Assembly: GCA_023410295.1 (NCBI GenBank)
Contig: JAEYPY010000063.1
Coordinates: 1-39,680, forward strand
Length of the DNA: 39,680 nucleotides
Reading direction: 5' to 3'
DNA from: Pseudomonadota bacterium
GTDB lineage: Bacteria > Pseudomonadota > Alphaproteobacteria > Caulobacterales > Aquidulcibacteraceae
The notes under the pieces were generated by a model that had not been told where the DNA came from, ran no database searches, and saw only the letters and a list, made by a program, of their open reading frames with translations. Shown one piece after another: positions 1-7,596 of the stretch. A program made the position numbers and the translations under genes. Positions within the stretch are counted from its first letter, which is position 1. The number at the start of each line of letters is the position of its first letter.

Positions 1-32
1 ACGATGACGTCGGCGGGCGTCGACTTGGCCAT
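1..32 (-). CDS. Possible 5' end of a minus-strand gene (cut by window edge)
   Basis: An ATG on the minus strand opens a frame reading MAKSTPADVI to the window edge without a stop. The hydrophilic start looks like a normal protein N-terminus, but only ten codons are visible. No purine-rich ribosome-binding site precedes it. The plus strand also has a stop (TAA at 37-39) that could end an incoming gene. Neither reading can be settled here. Confidence 0.22.
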   Translation of the reverse strand, partial: MAKSTPADVI

Positions 33-160
33 GGGATAAGAGTGGGACGGCGGTGGGGCGGTGTAAAGCGGTGACGGAGGGCGCCCGTGCGTCAGGTCAG
101 TTCCGCGCTTGCGATCGGCGCGGGCGCGGCCACATTGGCGCGGACATCAAGCGAGGTTTC

Positions 161-541
161 ATGCGCAAGTTTTTCTCTGCCGCCCTGGTGCTGTTCGTTG
201 CCGCGTGCGGCGAGGCATCGATTGAGCGTGTCACGCAGAGCGCGAGCGATCTCGGCGGCGCGGCGCTCGAAGCGGCGACCGAAGTGGTCGATACGCGCAC
301 GGCTTGCGTGTTGGCCGGCCAGCCCGACGTATTTTGCGGCTGCGTGCAACAACGGCTGGGGCCGCGGTTGACGCGCGCGCATGTGGAGTCGCTGACCAGC
401 ATTTTGCGCGATGCGCAGGCGGAAGGTCTGGATACGGCGGCCGAAACTGCGCGCAACGCCGACCCCGCTGTGCGTAACGCGTTGATGCAGTGCGCTGCGG
501 ATGCAGCGGTGCGGAGCGTGGTGGGCCAGGGGGAGAATTGA
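161..541 (+). CDS. Small predicted lipoprotein, unknown function
   Basis: A 126-residue protein of unknown function, predicted to be lipidated and membrane-anchored. The N-terminus has a basic start (MRK), a hydrophobic stretch and a lipobox V-A-A-C with Cys-16 as the expected lipidated residue. The mature part has four further Cys residues (a group around TAC, FCGC, and one near MQC), so disulphides are possible. The start at 161 gives a proper signal sequence; the upstream extension of the frame to 53 is basic and unlike a signal peptide, so it was dropped. The gene ends just before tRNA-Tyr, which is on the opposite strand. I do not recognise the family. Confidence 0.65.
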   Translation: MRKFFSAALVLFVAACGEASIERVTQSASDLGGAALEAATEVVDTRTACVLAGQPDVFCGCVQQRLGPRLTRAHVESLTSILRDAQAEGLDTAAETARNADPAVRNALMQCAADAAVRSVVGQGEN

Positions 542-547
542 TCGGCG

Positions 548-632
548 TGGTGGACAGAGTTGGACTCGAACCAACGCACCCTTGCGGGACGAGATTTACA
601 ATCTCGCGGTTTTGCCGCTCACCCATCTGTCC
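548..632 (-). tRNA. tRNA-Tyr (anticodon GTA)
   Basis: On the minus strand the sequence folds as a class II tRNA. The acceptor stem GGACAGA pairs with TCTGTCC, followed by discriminator A and an encoded CCA. The anticodon arm CGAGA-TTGTAAA-TCTCG presents GTA. The variable arm CCCGCAAGGGTG is long, as expected for bacterial tRNA-Tyr, and the T-loop contains GTTCGAGTCC. It lies about 135 bases downstream of rtcB on the same strand and is separated from it by a palindromic repeat; no promoter of its own was recognised. Confidence 0.95.
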
Positions 633-637
633 TAGGC

Positions 638-740
638 CGTCATTCCGGCACGCATCGCGTGATCCGGAACCCAGGGGCCGACATGTTGCCTGTTGCCCCT
701 GGGTTCCGGGTTCTTCGCTGCGCGAAGCTCCGGAATGACG
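638..740. repeat. Palindromic intergenic repeat (REP/mosaic type)
   Basis: Outer arms CGTCATTCCGG (638-648) and CCGGAATGACG (730-740) are perfect inverted repeats. They enclose inner arms TCCGGAACCCAGGGGC (about 663-678) and GCCCCTGGGTTCCGG (about 695-709). A third small palindrome, CTTCGCTGCGCGAAG, lies beside the right arm. The whole element can fold into one long hairpin. This composition (GTCATTCCGG...CCGGAACCCAGG) is typical of dispersed palindromic elements in alphaproteobacterial intergenic regions. It lies between the end of rtcB and tRNA-Tyr, so it would be part of a joint transcript. Confidence 0.8.
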
Positions 741-766
741 ACGAGTGAGCAAAGCTCACACGTCGA

Positions 767-1975
767 TCAGCCCTTCACGCACACGACCTGGCGAAGTGTG
801 TGCACCACTTCGATCAAGTCCGACTGCGCGGCCATTACGGCGTCGATGTCCTTGTAGGCCATCGGGGTTTCGTCGATCACGCCTTCGTCCTTGCGGCATT
901 CCACGCCCTCGGTCGCCTTGCGGTGATCGGCGAGCGTGAAGCGGCGCTTGGCTTCGGTGCGCGACATGGCGCGGCCGGCGCCGTGGCTGCAGGTGCAGAA
1001 CGAATCCGGGTTGCCACGCCCGCGCACGATGAACGACTTGGCGCCCATCGAACCCGGGATGATCCCGAGTTCGCCTTCGCCTGCGCGCACCGCGCCCTTG
1101 CGCGTCACCCATACGTCGGCGCCGAAGTGCCGTTCACGCGCCACGTAATTGTGGTGGCAGTTCACGGCGTGCTTCTCGAGCTTGAACTTCGGCAGGTTGT
1201 CGCGAAGCGCACGCAAGGTGCGCTCCATCATCACTTCGCGGTTGGTGCGCGCGTAATCTTGCGCCCAACCGACCGCCGCCACGTAGTCGTCGAACAATTC
1301 TTCGCCTTCCATGAAGAAGGCGAGGTCCTTGTCCGGCACGTGGTAGCCGAGTTCGCGACGCAGCAATTCTTCCCGAGCGCGCTCGATGAAGTACTTGCCG
1401 ATCGCATTGCCCGACCCGCGTGAGCCCGAGTGCAGCATCACCCAGACGCGGTCCGCTTCGTCGAGGCAGACCTCGATGAAGTGGTTGCCCCCGCCGAGGG
1501 TGGCGAGCTGGCCCGTTTGCGCCTTGGCCGACGCTTTCGGGTGCTTGTCGATGATCGCGCGGTAGCGGTCATCGAGGCCGGAGTCACGGTACGTGGTCTC
1601 CACCGAAGACGGCGTTTCGCGGTGATTGCCGCGTGGGCCGTTGCCGTGCGGTACGTTGCGCTCGATCGCGCCGCGCAGACGCGAAAGGGAGTCCGGCAGA
1701 TCGTTCGCCGTGAGCGACGTGCGCACCGCCATCATGCCGCAACCGATGTCGACGCCGACAGCGGCCGGGATGATCGCGCCCTTGGTCGGGATCACCGAGC
1801 CAACGGTTGCGCCGATGCCGAAGTGGACGTCGGGCATCACCGCGATGTGGCTATGGATGAACGGCAGCATGGCGACGTTGCGCAGCTGGTTTTGCGCCGC
1901 GTGCTCCACCGGCACGCCGCTGATCCAGGCCTTGATCGGCGCGTTGGCGCCTTGGATTTCTTCATAACCGGACAT
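767..1975 (-). CDS. rtcB: RtcB family RNA-splicing ligase
   Basis: A 402-residue RtcB, the GTP- and Mn2+-dependent ligase that joins RNA ends with a 2',3'-cyclic or 3'-phosphate to 5'-OH ends; in bacteria it serves RNA repair. Family signatures are present: DVHFGIGATVGSVIP, VGVDIGCGM (Asp and Cys metal ligands), GGGNHF, HSGSRG and near the C-terminus CSHGAGRAMSR with the His that is guanylylated. Length matches E. coli RtcB. The start at 1975 (MSGYEE) follows GGAAGGAG at good spacing; the open frame extends further only by running into the tRNA-Gly gene. No archease, rtcA or rtcR gene is nearby. The gene starts only 20 bases after the encoded CCA of tRNA-Gly and is followed by tRNA-Tyr, all on one strand. 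Confidence 0.95.
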   Translation of the reverse strand: MSGYEEIQGANAPIKAWISGVPVEHAAQNQLRNVAMLPFIHSHIAVMPDVHFGIGATVGSVIPTKGAIIPAAVGVDIGCGMMAVRTSLTANDLPDSLSRLRGAIERNVPHGNGPRGNHRETPSSVETTYRDSGLDDRYRAIIDKHPKASAKAQTGQLATLGGGNHFIEVCLDEADRVWVMLHSGSRGSGNAIGKYFIERAREELLRRELGYHVPDKDLAFFMEGEELFDDYVAAVGWAQDYARTNREVMMERTLRALRDNLPKFKLEKHAVNCHHNYVARERHFGADVWVTRKGAVRAGEGELGIIPGSMGAKSFIVRGRGNPDSFCTCSHGAGRAMSRTEAKRRFTLADHRKATEGVECRKDEGVIDETPMAYKDIDAVMAAQSDLIEVVHTLRQVVCVKG

Positions 1976-1995
1976 TGCCGGTCTCCTTCCAAAAT

Positions 1996-2070
1996 TGGAG
2001 CGGATGATGGGAGTCGAACCCACCACCTCCACGATGGCAACGTGGCGCTCTACCGCTGAGCTACATCCGC
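1996..2070 (-). tRNA. tRNA-Gly (anticodon GCC)
   Basis: The acceptor stem GCGGATG pairs with CATCCGC, followed by discriminator T and an encoded CCA. The D-arm contains AGCTCAGCGGTAGAGC. The anticodon arm CCACG-TTGCCAT-CGTGG presents GCC, and the T-arm is GGTGGGTTCGACTCCCATC. The 3' end is 20 bases from the rtcB start codon, so processing of the tRNA trailer would create the 5' end of an rtcB mRNA. Confidence 0.96.
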
Positions 2071-2381
2071 GCTAGCATCAGACAGCAAGTCTCATCCGCC
2101 GTTTCACGCGGCAGCGGCTTGATCTCTAACGCCTGTGTTGCGGCCGGGAGCGCATACGAAAAACCCCTCCAGGCCGCGCCTTGGAGGGGTTCTTCATGCT
2201 CCGATGTCCGAAGACGTCAGAAAGCCGAACTCCTCCGCGCGTGCGTACCCTCCTGCGCGTCGCGATATGCAACGAGCATCGAGGGGCAGGGGATTGTATT
2301 CAGCGTTTTCACGACACGTCTCCGAAGGACGGCGCGTGTATCACAACGCCAGCGGCGATGTCACGCGAAAAATCGCGTCGT
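2071..2381. other. Intergenic region upstream of tRNA-Gly
   Basis: A gap of about 310 bases between tRNA-Gly and the end of the AraC-type gene. It holds the terminator at 2159-2191 and must contain the promoter for the tRNA-Gly/rtcB unit, but I could not single out convincing -35 and -10 boxes. Short open frames here have no signal of being genes: no ribosome-binding sites and arginine-rich, low-complexity translations. Confidence 0.5.
2159..2191 (-). terminator. Rho-independent terminator
   Basis: Perfect 10-bp stem AACCCCTCCA (2162-2171) with TGGAGGGGTT (2182-2191), loop of 10 bases. Read on the minus strand it is followed by a run of five Ts (AAAAA at 2159-2163). It would end transcription coming from the AraC-type gene before tRNA-Gly begins. 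Confidence 0.8.
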
Positions 2382-3386
2382 TTATACGGTTTCTTGTTGG
2401 CGTACGCGCTGGTTGGCAAAGCGCGCGCGATATTCGGCGGGCGTCATGCCGGTCTCGCGCTTGAACAATGTGCGGAAGAAGGAGGCGTCGTCATAGCCGA
2501 CGGCGCACGCTATGCTCTGCACCGACGCGCGGTCGTTCTCGAGCATCGCCTTGGCCATCTCGACGCGCACGGCTTGGAGATAAGCGCCGGGAAGGCGTCC
2601 GGTTGCCGCCTTGAAGCGGCGCAACAGCGTGCGCGGGCTCATGGCGACGCTGCCGGCGAGATCATCGATGCAGAGGTCGTCACGGAATTTGCTTTGCAGC
2701 ACGTGCTCGACGCCGCGCACCGCGTCGTCGTTGTGCGGCGGCGAGAGCGGCAGCATGGCGTAGCCGCTCTGATTGCTGCGCGGCATGTTGAGTAGAAGCG
2801 CCTTCGCGGTTTGCATCGCAATTTCGTGGCCGCAGAGCTTTTCGACGAGATAGAGGCTGACGTCGGCCGCCGCAGTGAGCCCGCCGCTGCAGAGCAGGCG
2901 CGCGTCCTCGGTGACGAACATGTCGGCGCGCCAATCGACGTGCGGCCAGCGTTCGGCGAACTTTGAGGCGATGGCCCAGTGGGTGGTGGCGCGCTTGCCA
3001 TCCAAGAGGCCGGTCTCGGCGACGTAGGCCGCGCCCATGCAGACGCCGGCGAGATAGGCGCCCATGCCATAATGCTGGATGAGCCACGGCACGAGCGCGC
3101 TGTTCTCGATCAGCTTCTCGTTGAACATGAGCCCTGAGGTCGGGACGATGATGAGGTCGGTGCGCTTTATGTCTTCGATGCCGCATTCGGGCGTCATCTT
3201 GAGGCCGGCATAAGGGCTGCGCACGGCGCGGCCATCGACTGAAGCGGTGGTTACACGAAAGCGCGGTTCGGGCGCTTCGCCGCGCAGTTCGCGCCACAAA
3301 GCGCCCGCCGAATGAAACACCTCGATCGGCATCAGAGCGGTCGATGCGTAGCCGTCGTCCAGCAGCACAACGGTGACGTCGTACAT
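2382..3386 (-). CDS. GlxA-type transcriptional regulator (DJ-1/PfpI + AraC HTH)
   Basis: A 334-residue regulator with an N-terminal DJ-1/PfpI (class I glutamine-amidotransferase-like) domain, about residues 1-190, and a C-terminal AraC/XylS double helix-turn-helix domain, about 225-325. The nucleophile-elbow position is AGVCMGA with Cys-116. The second HTH carries the family pattern IACAVGYDDASFFRTLFKRETGMTP split over two motifs. Such proteins usually sense small metabolites and activate nearby catabolic genes; the ligand is unknown. The start at 3386 (MYDVTVV) follows GGAGAG; two upstream in-frame starts are less well placed. It lies 51 bases after the DUF4242 gene on the same strand and may be co-transcribed with it. 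Confidence 0.88.
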   Translation of the reverse strand: MYDVTVVLLDDGYASTALMPIEVFHSAGALWRELRGEAPEPRFRVTTASVDGRAVRSPYAGLKMTPECGIEDIKRTDLIIVPTSGLMFNEKLIENSALVPWLIQHYGMGAYLAGVCMGAAYVAETGLLDGKRATTHWAIASKFAERWPHVDWRADMFVTEDARLLCSGGLTAAADVSLYLVEKLCGHEIAMQTAKALLLNMPRSNQSGYAMLPLSPPHNDDAVRGVEHVLQSKFRDDLCIDDLAGSVAMSPRTLLRRFKAATGRLPGAYLQAVRVEMAKAMLENDRASVQSIACAVGYDDASFFRTLFKRETGMTPAEYRARFANQRVRQQETV

Positions 3387-3437
3387 GGCGCTCTCCGATC
3401 CCTTACGCATCGTACCGTGCATCGACGCCTCCGGCTA

Positions 3438-3713
3438 TCAGCCGCGATCGGTGGTGGGATCGATCACACCAACGATCTCAGTAATCTTGTTAGCGGGAAA
3501 GCCCGAGATGCTGGCATGTTCGCGGATCGCGTCCTCGTTTTCGGCGATGTAGACGCAGAAGGTTTTGTCTTTGGCGACATAGGATTGAACCCATTGCGCG
3601 CGCGGAGCGAGTTGCTTCAGCGCGGCGTTGGAGGTCTTGGCGGCGGCGGCGAGATCGCTCTCACCCATGCGGTCGACGCCGGGAATTTCGCGTTCGATAA
3701 TGTACTTCTTCAC
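3438..3713 (-). CDS. DUF4242 small protein (nickel-binding-protein-like)
   Basis: A 91-residue protein beginning with a GTG codon (read MKKYIIEREIPGVD) after AAGGAGAAGG. The pattern KKYIIEREIPG..., WVQSYV, KTFCVYIAENEDAIREHA, SGFPANKI and the end VIDPTT matches DUF4242, the family of the Streptomyces nickel-binding protein SCO4226. Residues to look at for metal binding are His in IREHA and the Cys in FCVY. Function in this organism is unknown. It is followed at 51 bases by a GlxA-type regulator on the same strand. The frame extends 52 codons upstream without a plausible start, so the GTG is preferred. Confidence 0.82.
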   Translation of the reverse strand: MKKYIIEREIPGVDRMGESDLAAAAKTSNAALKQLAPRAQWVQSYVAKDKTFCVYIAENEDAIREHASISGFPANKITEIVGVIDPTTDRG

Positions 3714-3807
3714 GTGCCTTCTCCTTGGCTTGGCCAGGAGAACCTGACCAAAGGGCAGGCGATGCGCGAGCGGCGATCGTGACAATGACCGGGGGCGATT
3801 CCGCCAC

Positions 3808-4611
3808 TCACATGTCGCGCGCCAAATCCTCGAAGGGCGAGGCGAGGCCAACTTCCAGGCCCTGTTCAACGAGGGCGTCCCACGCGGCTTCGGCAGTGTC
3901 GGCGAAACGGAACAGCGTCAGATCCGCCTGATCGATGACGCCATGCTTCACCATGGCGTCGAAATTGATCAGCTCGCGCCAATAGGCTTCGTCGAACAAG
4001 ACGATCGGCATCGAGACAACCTTGCGCGTTTGGCGCAAAGTGAGAATCTCGAAGAGTTCATCCATCGTGCCGAAGCCGCCGGGAAACACGACCAACGCCT
4101 TCGCGCGCATCGCCAAGTGCATCTTGCGCATGGCGAAGTAGTGGAAGTTGAAGGTAAGGCCCGGCGTTGAGTAGGCGTTAGGCTCCTGCTCGTGCGGCAG
4201 GGTGATGTTGAAGCCAATGGCGGGGGCGCCGACTTCTCGTGCGCCGCGACACGCTGCCTCCATCGCGCCTGGCCCGCCGCCTGTGGCGATGACATGCCGG
4301 CGTTCCCCGTTTTCGCGCGTCAGCGCGCCGCCGCGTTGCGATGCGATGCGTCCGAACTGACGCGCCTCGTTGTACCAATGCGCGTGCTTGCCCGGACCGT
4401 TCTCCCTGGTGCGCGCCGAGCCGAACACCACGATGGTCGATATGATCTTGGCCTGGCGCAGTATGATCTCGGCCTTCGAGTATTCGAGCATGAAGCGCAC
4501 GCCGCGCATTTCGTCGCTCAGGAGGAATTCCTGATCGAGCGCGGCGATCTGAAACGATGGGCTTTCCATCTGCTCTACGTTGGCGGGCGGGGGAGGAATG
4601 TCGGCGTCCAT
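3808..4611 (-). CDS. LOG family protein (TIGR00730, Rossmann-fold nucleotide hydrolase)
   Basis: A 267-residue member of the LOG/'lysine decarboxylase-like' family. Members with proven activity release cytokinin bases or ribose-5-phosphate from nucleoside monophosphates; in bacteria the physiological substrate is often unknown. Signature residues are visible: VVFGSAR (61-67), ATGGGPGAMEAACRGA (109-124) and PGGFGTMDE (177-185), the PGGxGTxxE motif that binds phosphate and carries the catalytic Glu. The longer N-terminus (about 55 residues before the core) matches the larger subgroup. The start at 4611 gives 35 bases to the divergent mutL start. No strong ribosome-binding site is seen; Met-15 is an alternative start. 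Confidence 0.87.
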   Translation of the reverse strand: MDADIPPPPANVEQMESPSFQIAALDQEFLLSDEMRGVRFMLEYSKAEIILRQAKIISTIVVFGSARTRENGPGKHAHWYNEARQFGRIASQRGGALTRENGERRHVIATGGGPGAMEAACRGAREVGAPAIGFNITLPHEQEPNAYSTPGLTFNFHYFAMRKMHLAMRAKALVVFPGGFGTMDELFEILTLRQTRKVVSMPIVLFDEAYWRELINFDAMVKHGVIDQADLTLFRFADTAEAAWDALVEQGLEVGLASPFEDLARDM

Positions 4612-4645
4612 GCTGCTATGCTCGGCATTTGGACGCCGAATCGCA

Positions 4646-6523
4646 ATGCCTATCCGCCGTTTACCGCCTGAAGCCATCAATCGCATCGCCGCGGGCGAGG
4701 TGATTGAGCGGCCAGCCGCCGCCGTCAAGGAACTGGTGGAAAACGCGCTCGACGCGGGGGCGCGGCGCATCGCCGTGCGAATCGAGCGCGGGGGCTTGGG
4801 GCTCATTGCGGTGGAGGATGACGGCGGCGGCATTGCGCGCGATGAGCTGGCGCTGGCGGTGGAGCGGCATGCGACGTCGAAGCTCGCGGCCGGCGCGGGC
4901 GGCGATGTCGATCTTCTGAACATCCACACCATGGGCTTTCGCGGCGAAGCGCTGCCGTCGATCGGCGCGGTGGCGCGGCTGTCGATCATTTCGAAAGCGC
5001 GCGGCGCAGGCGAAGCCTGGAGCATGACGGTTGAAGGCGGGGCGCTCGATGCAGTGCGGCCCTCGGCCTGGGCGGCGCTTTCCGAGAGCGGCACGCGCGT
5101 TGAAGTGCGCGATCTCTTCTTTGCAACGCCGGCGCGGCTGAAATTCATGAAGAGCGAGCGCGCCGAGATGATGGCGGTCGGCGATGTGGTGAAGCGCCTC
5201 GCCATGGCGCGGCCGGACGTTGCCTTCTCGCTGGAGCATGAAGGGCGCATGTCGCTGCGCGTCGCCAGCGAAGCCGATCCGGAAAATGAAGGCCGGCGCG
5301 CGCGTTTGGCGGCGATCCTGGGCGCGGAGTTTGCGCCGAATTGTTTGGCGCTCGATCAGACCCGCGACACGGTGCGGCTCTCGGGTTTTGCCGGCTTGCC
5401 GACGTTTCATCGTGGCACGCGCGAGCATCAGCATTTGTTCGTCAACGGCCGACCAGTGAAGGACAAGCTGATCGTTGGCGCGGTGCGCGCGGCGTATCAG
5501 GATTTGTTGGCGCGCGATCGCCATCCCGTTGTCGCGCTTTTTCTCGATCTGCCGCCGTCGGAAGTGGATGTGAATGTGCATCCGGCCAAGACGGAAGTGC
5601 GCTTCCGCGACGCGTCGCTGGTGCGTGGCCTGATCGTCGGCGCGCTCTCGCACGCGCTGGCGGGCGCGGGCCATCGGGCTTCGACGACCACGGCGGCGAG
5701 CGCGCTTTCGGCCGTACGGGCTTACGAGGCGCCGCAGCCGTTCCTGCGCCCGGCTGGCTCTGCGGCTTACGCGCTGGCGGAAGAGCGGGTCGCGCCGGGC
5801 GATTTCATGACGCCGAGTGGGCGGGTGGATTATGGAGCGCCGGAGTCCGGGCCGGCGGGTTCATTGAGCGCGCAGGTGTTGAGTGAGGCGATTGCCTACG
5901 CGGGCGAGACGCCCGCGCTGCACGATCCGGAAGACGCGCGCTTTTTTCCGCTGGGTGCGGCGCGGGCGCAGATACATGAGACTTACATCGTCGCGCAAAC
6001 CGAAGACGGCATCGTCATCGTCGACCAGCACGCGGCGCACGAGCGGCTCGTTTACGAGCGCATGAAGCAGATGCTGGCCAATGGCGGCGTGCGCCGGCAA
6101 GCGCTGCTGATCCCGGAAGTGGTCGAGCTTGATCCGAGTGAAGCGGAAGCGCTGGCGGCGCGCGCTGAGGAGCTGGCGCAGCTGGGGCTGGTGATCGAAC
6201 CATTTGGGCCGGGCGCGATACTGGTGCGCGAAACACCGGCGCTGCTCGGCCACATCGATGCGGCAGGTCTCTTGAAAGACTTGGCTGACGATGTTGCCGA
6301 ACTCGGCGAAACGCACGCGTTGAAAGAGCGACTGGAAGAGGTGTGCTCGTCGATGGCGTGCCGCGGTTCGGTGCGCGCCGGACGTCGGCTGACGGGCGAC
6401 GAAATGAACGCTCTGCTTCGGCAGATGGAAGCGACGCCGTTCTCCGGCCAGTGCAATCACGGGCGGCCGACCTACGTTGAGTTGAAGCTGGCCGACATCG
6501 AAAAGCTCTTCGGCCGACGCTGA
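4646..6523 (+). CDS. mutL: DNA mismatch repair protein MutL
   Basis: A 625-residue MutL, the ATPase that couples MutS mismatch recognition to strand incision. The N-terminal GHKL ATPase domain (about 1-330) shows IAAGEVIERP, ELVENALDAGA (Glu and Asn of motif I), DDGGGI, RHATSKL and GFRGEALPSI. A proline- and alanine-rich linker follows, then the dimerisation domain (about 430-625). The endonuclease motif DQHA(X)2E(X)4E is present as DQHAAHERLVYE beginning at Asp-460, with ACRGSVRAG and CNHGRP (Cys-603) further on. This MutL should therefore nick DNA itself, as in organisms lacking MutH. The start at 4646 (MPIRRLPPEAI) matches the family. There is no clear ribosome-binding site. Confidence 0.97.
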   Translation: MPIRRLPPEAINRIAAGEVIERPAAAVKELVENALDAGARRIAVRIERGGLGLIAVEDDGGGIARDELALAVERHATSKLAAGAGGDVDLLNIHTMGFRGEALPSIGAVARLSIISKARGAGEAWSMTVEGGALDAVRPSAWAALSESGTRVEVRDLFFATPARLKFMKSERAEMMAVGDVVKRLAMARPDVAFSLEHEGRMSLRVASEADPENEGRRARLAAILGAEFAPNCLALDQTRDTVRLSGFAGLPTFHRGTREHQHLFVNGRPVKDKLIVGAVRAAYQDLLARDRHPVVALFLDLPPSEVDVNVHPAKTEVRFRDASLVRGLIVGALSHALAGAGHRASTTTAASALSAVRAYEAPQPFLRPAGSAAYALAEERVAPGDFMTPSGRVDYGAPESGPAGSLSAQVLSEAIAYAGETPALHDPEDARFFPLGAARAQIHETYIVAQTEDGIVIVDQHAAHERLVYERMKQMLANGGVRRQALLIPEVVELDPSEAEALAARAEELAQLGLVIEPFGPGAILVRETPALLGHIDAAGLLKDLADDVAELGETHALKERLEEVCSSMACRGSVRAGRRLTGDEMNALLRQMEATPFSGQCNHGRPTYVELKLADIEKLFGRR

Positions 6524-6630
6524 AAATCGCAAAAAAATCGAAGAAAATCGTCCTCGGCTGCCGCGCTCTCAGCTTGCGTTCAGCTTAGGCAGCGTGAAGA
6601 TGCGGCTCCGAGGAATCGAAGGGGGAAGTC

Positions 6631-7539
6631 ATGAAAAGCCTGCATCTCTTGGCAGCCGCGGCGGCGGTCGTGCTGATCGCAACGCCCGCACACGCACAAC
6701 GCGTCAATACCGGCGCGACCGGCACGTTCGGACAAGTGCAGCTGCGCGCCGGCTTCCAGCCCGATCCGCACGCGGTGACGGTTTCGGCCGGCGGCGGCAT
6801 CGAAGCGACCAGCGTCGATGAGGAATGCTTCGCCGGCTATATCGCACAGCGCCCGAGCTTCACGCTGCGCTACACCAGCGGCGATTTCCCGCTCTATATC
6901 TCAGCCACGTCTGACGCCGACACGACGCTCGCCGTGCGCGCGCCGAATGGCGAATGGTCGTGCAACGACGACAGCAACAGCCTGAACCCGACGGTTAGCT
7001 GGGAGGATCCGCGCAGCGGCCGCTATCAGATCTGGGTCGGCCGCTTCGGCACGCAGAACGAAACCGCGCCCGCGGTGCTGCACATTTCCGAGGTCGGCGC
7101 GCCCGAAACGCAGATGAGCGAAATGCCGGATTACTCGCTCGATCCGCCATACGGCACGATCGATCTGACGGCTGGCTTCACGCCCGATCCGCACGAAGTT
7201 GCGATTGCGGCTGGTGGTGCGATCGATGCTTCCGTGCTTGGCCAGCCCGGCTGCGTTGGCTTCATCGCGCAGGCGCCGGACCTGCGTCTCAACTGGACGG
7301 CCGGTTCGAGCGGACTGCCGCTGATCTTCTCGGTGGCGTCGGACTCCGACACCACGCTCGTCGTCAATGACGCCGAAGGCAATTGGCTCTGCGATGACGA
7401 TGGCGGCAACGCTGGGCTCAATCCATCGATCACGATCGCGACGCCGGTGTCGGGGCAGTACGATATCTGGGTCGGCACCTACAGCGAAGGCGAACTGCAG
7501 GATTCGACGCTGAACATTTCGGAAGTCAGCTCGCAATAA
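6631..7539 (+). CDS. Secreted protein with a duplicated domain, unknown function
   Basis: A 302-residue exported protein. Signal peptide 1-22 ends in AHA. The mature part holds two related copies (about 33-141 and 163-290). Each begins AGFxPDPHxV, then has a Cys-containing GFIAQ/GYIAQ segment, a T-L-(A/V)-V strand, an acidic W-(S/L)-C-(N/D)-D-D turn, and ends SGxYxIWVG. The two Cys per copy suggest one disulphide each, and the DDD/DSD turns resemble calcium-binding loops of pre-peptidase (PPC-like) beta-sandwich domains; this is an inference from pattern. The ribosome-binding site is GGGGGAAG-like (GAAGGGGGAAG). A strong terminator follows, so the gene is probably transcribed alone. Confidence 0.8.
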   Translation: MKSLHLLAAAAAVVLIATPAHAQRVNTGATGTFGQVQLRAGFQPDPHAVTVSAGGGIEATSVDEECFAGYIAQRPSFTLRYTSGDFPLYISATSDADTTLAVRAPNGEWSCNDDSNSLNPTVSWEDPRSGRYQIWVGRFGTQNETAPAVLHISEVGAPETQMSEMPDYSLDPPYGTIDLTAGFTPDPHEVAIAAGGAIDASVLGQPGCVGFIAQAPDLRLNWTAGSSGLPLIFSVASDSDTTLVVNDAEGNWLCDDDGGNAGLNPSITIATPVSGQYDIWVGTYSEGELQDSTLNISEVSSQ

Positions 7540-7561
7540 GCTGACACGCTGAAAAGGCTGG

Positions 7562-7596
7562 AAGGCCGCGCTCGGAAGGGCGCGGCCTTTTCTTTA
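7562..7596 (+). terminator. Rho-independent terminator after the duplicated-domain gene
   Basis: Stem AAGGCCGCGC (7562-7571) with GCGCGGCCTT (7580-7589), eight-base loop, followed on the plus strand by TTTTCTTT. It lies 22 bases after the stop codon and abuts the end of the convergent glyoxalase gene. Confidence 0.88.

Noticed and set aside
490..752. Short plus-strand frames over tRNA-Tyr and the palindrome
   Set aside because: They are translations of a tRNA gene and a repeat. Similar peptides are a common annotation artefact.
548..2070. tRNA genes as attachment sites of an integrated element
   Set aside because: No integrase, no direct repeat of a tRNA end and no foreign-looking composition were seen.
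2119..2496. Plus-strand frames in the gap upstream of tRNA-Gly
   Set aside because: No ribosome-binding site, skewed composition, and overlap with a terminator and the end of the AraC-type gene.
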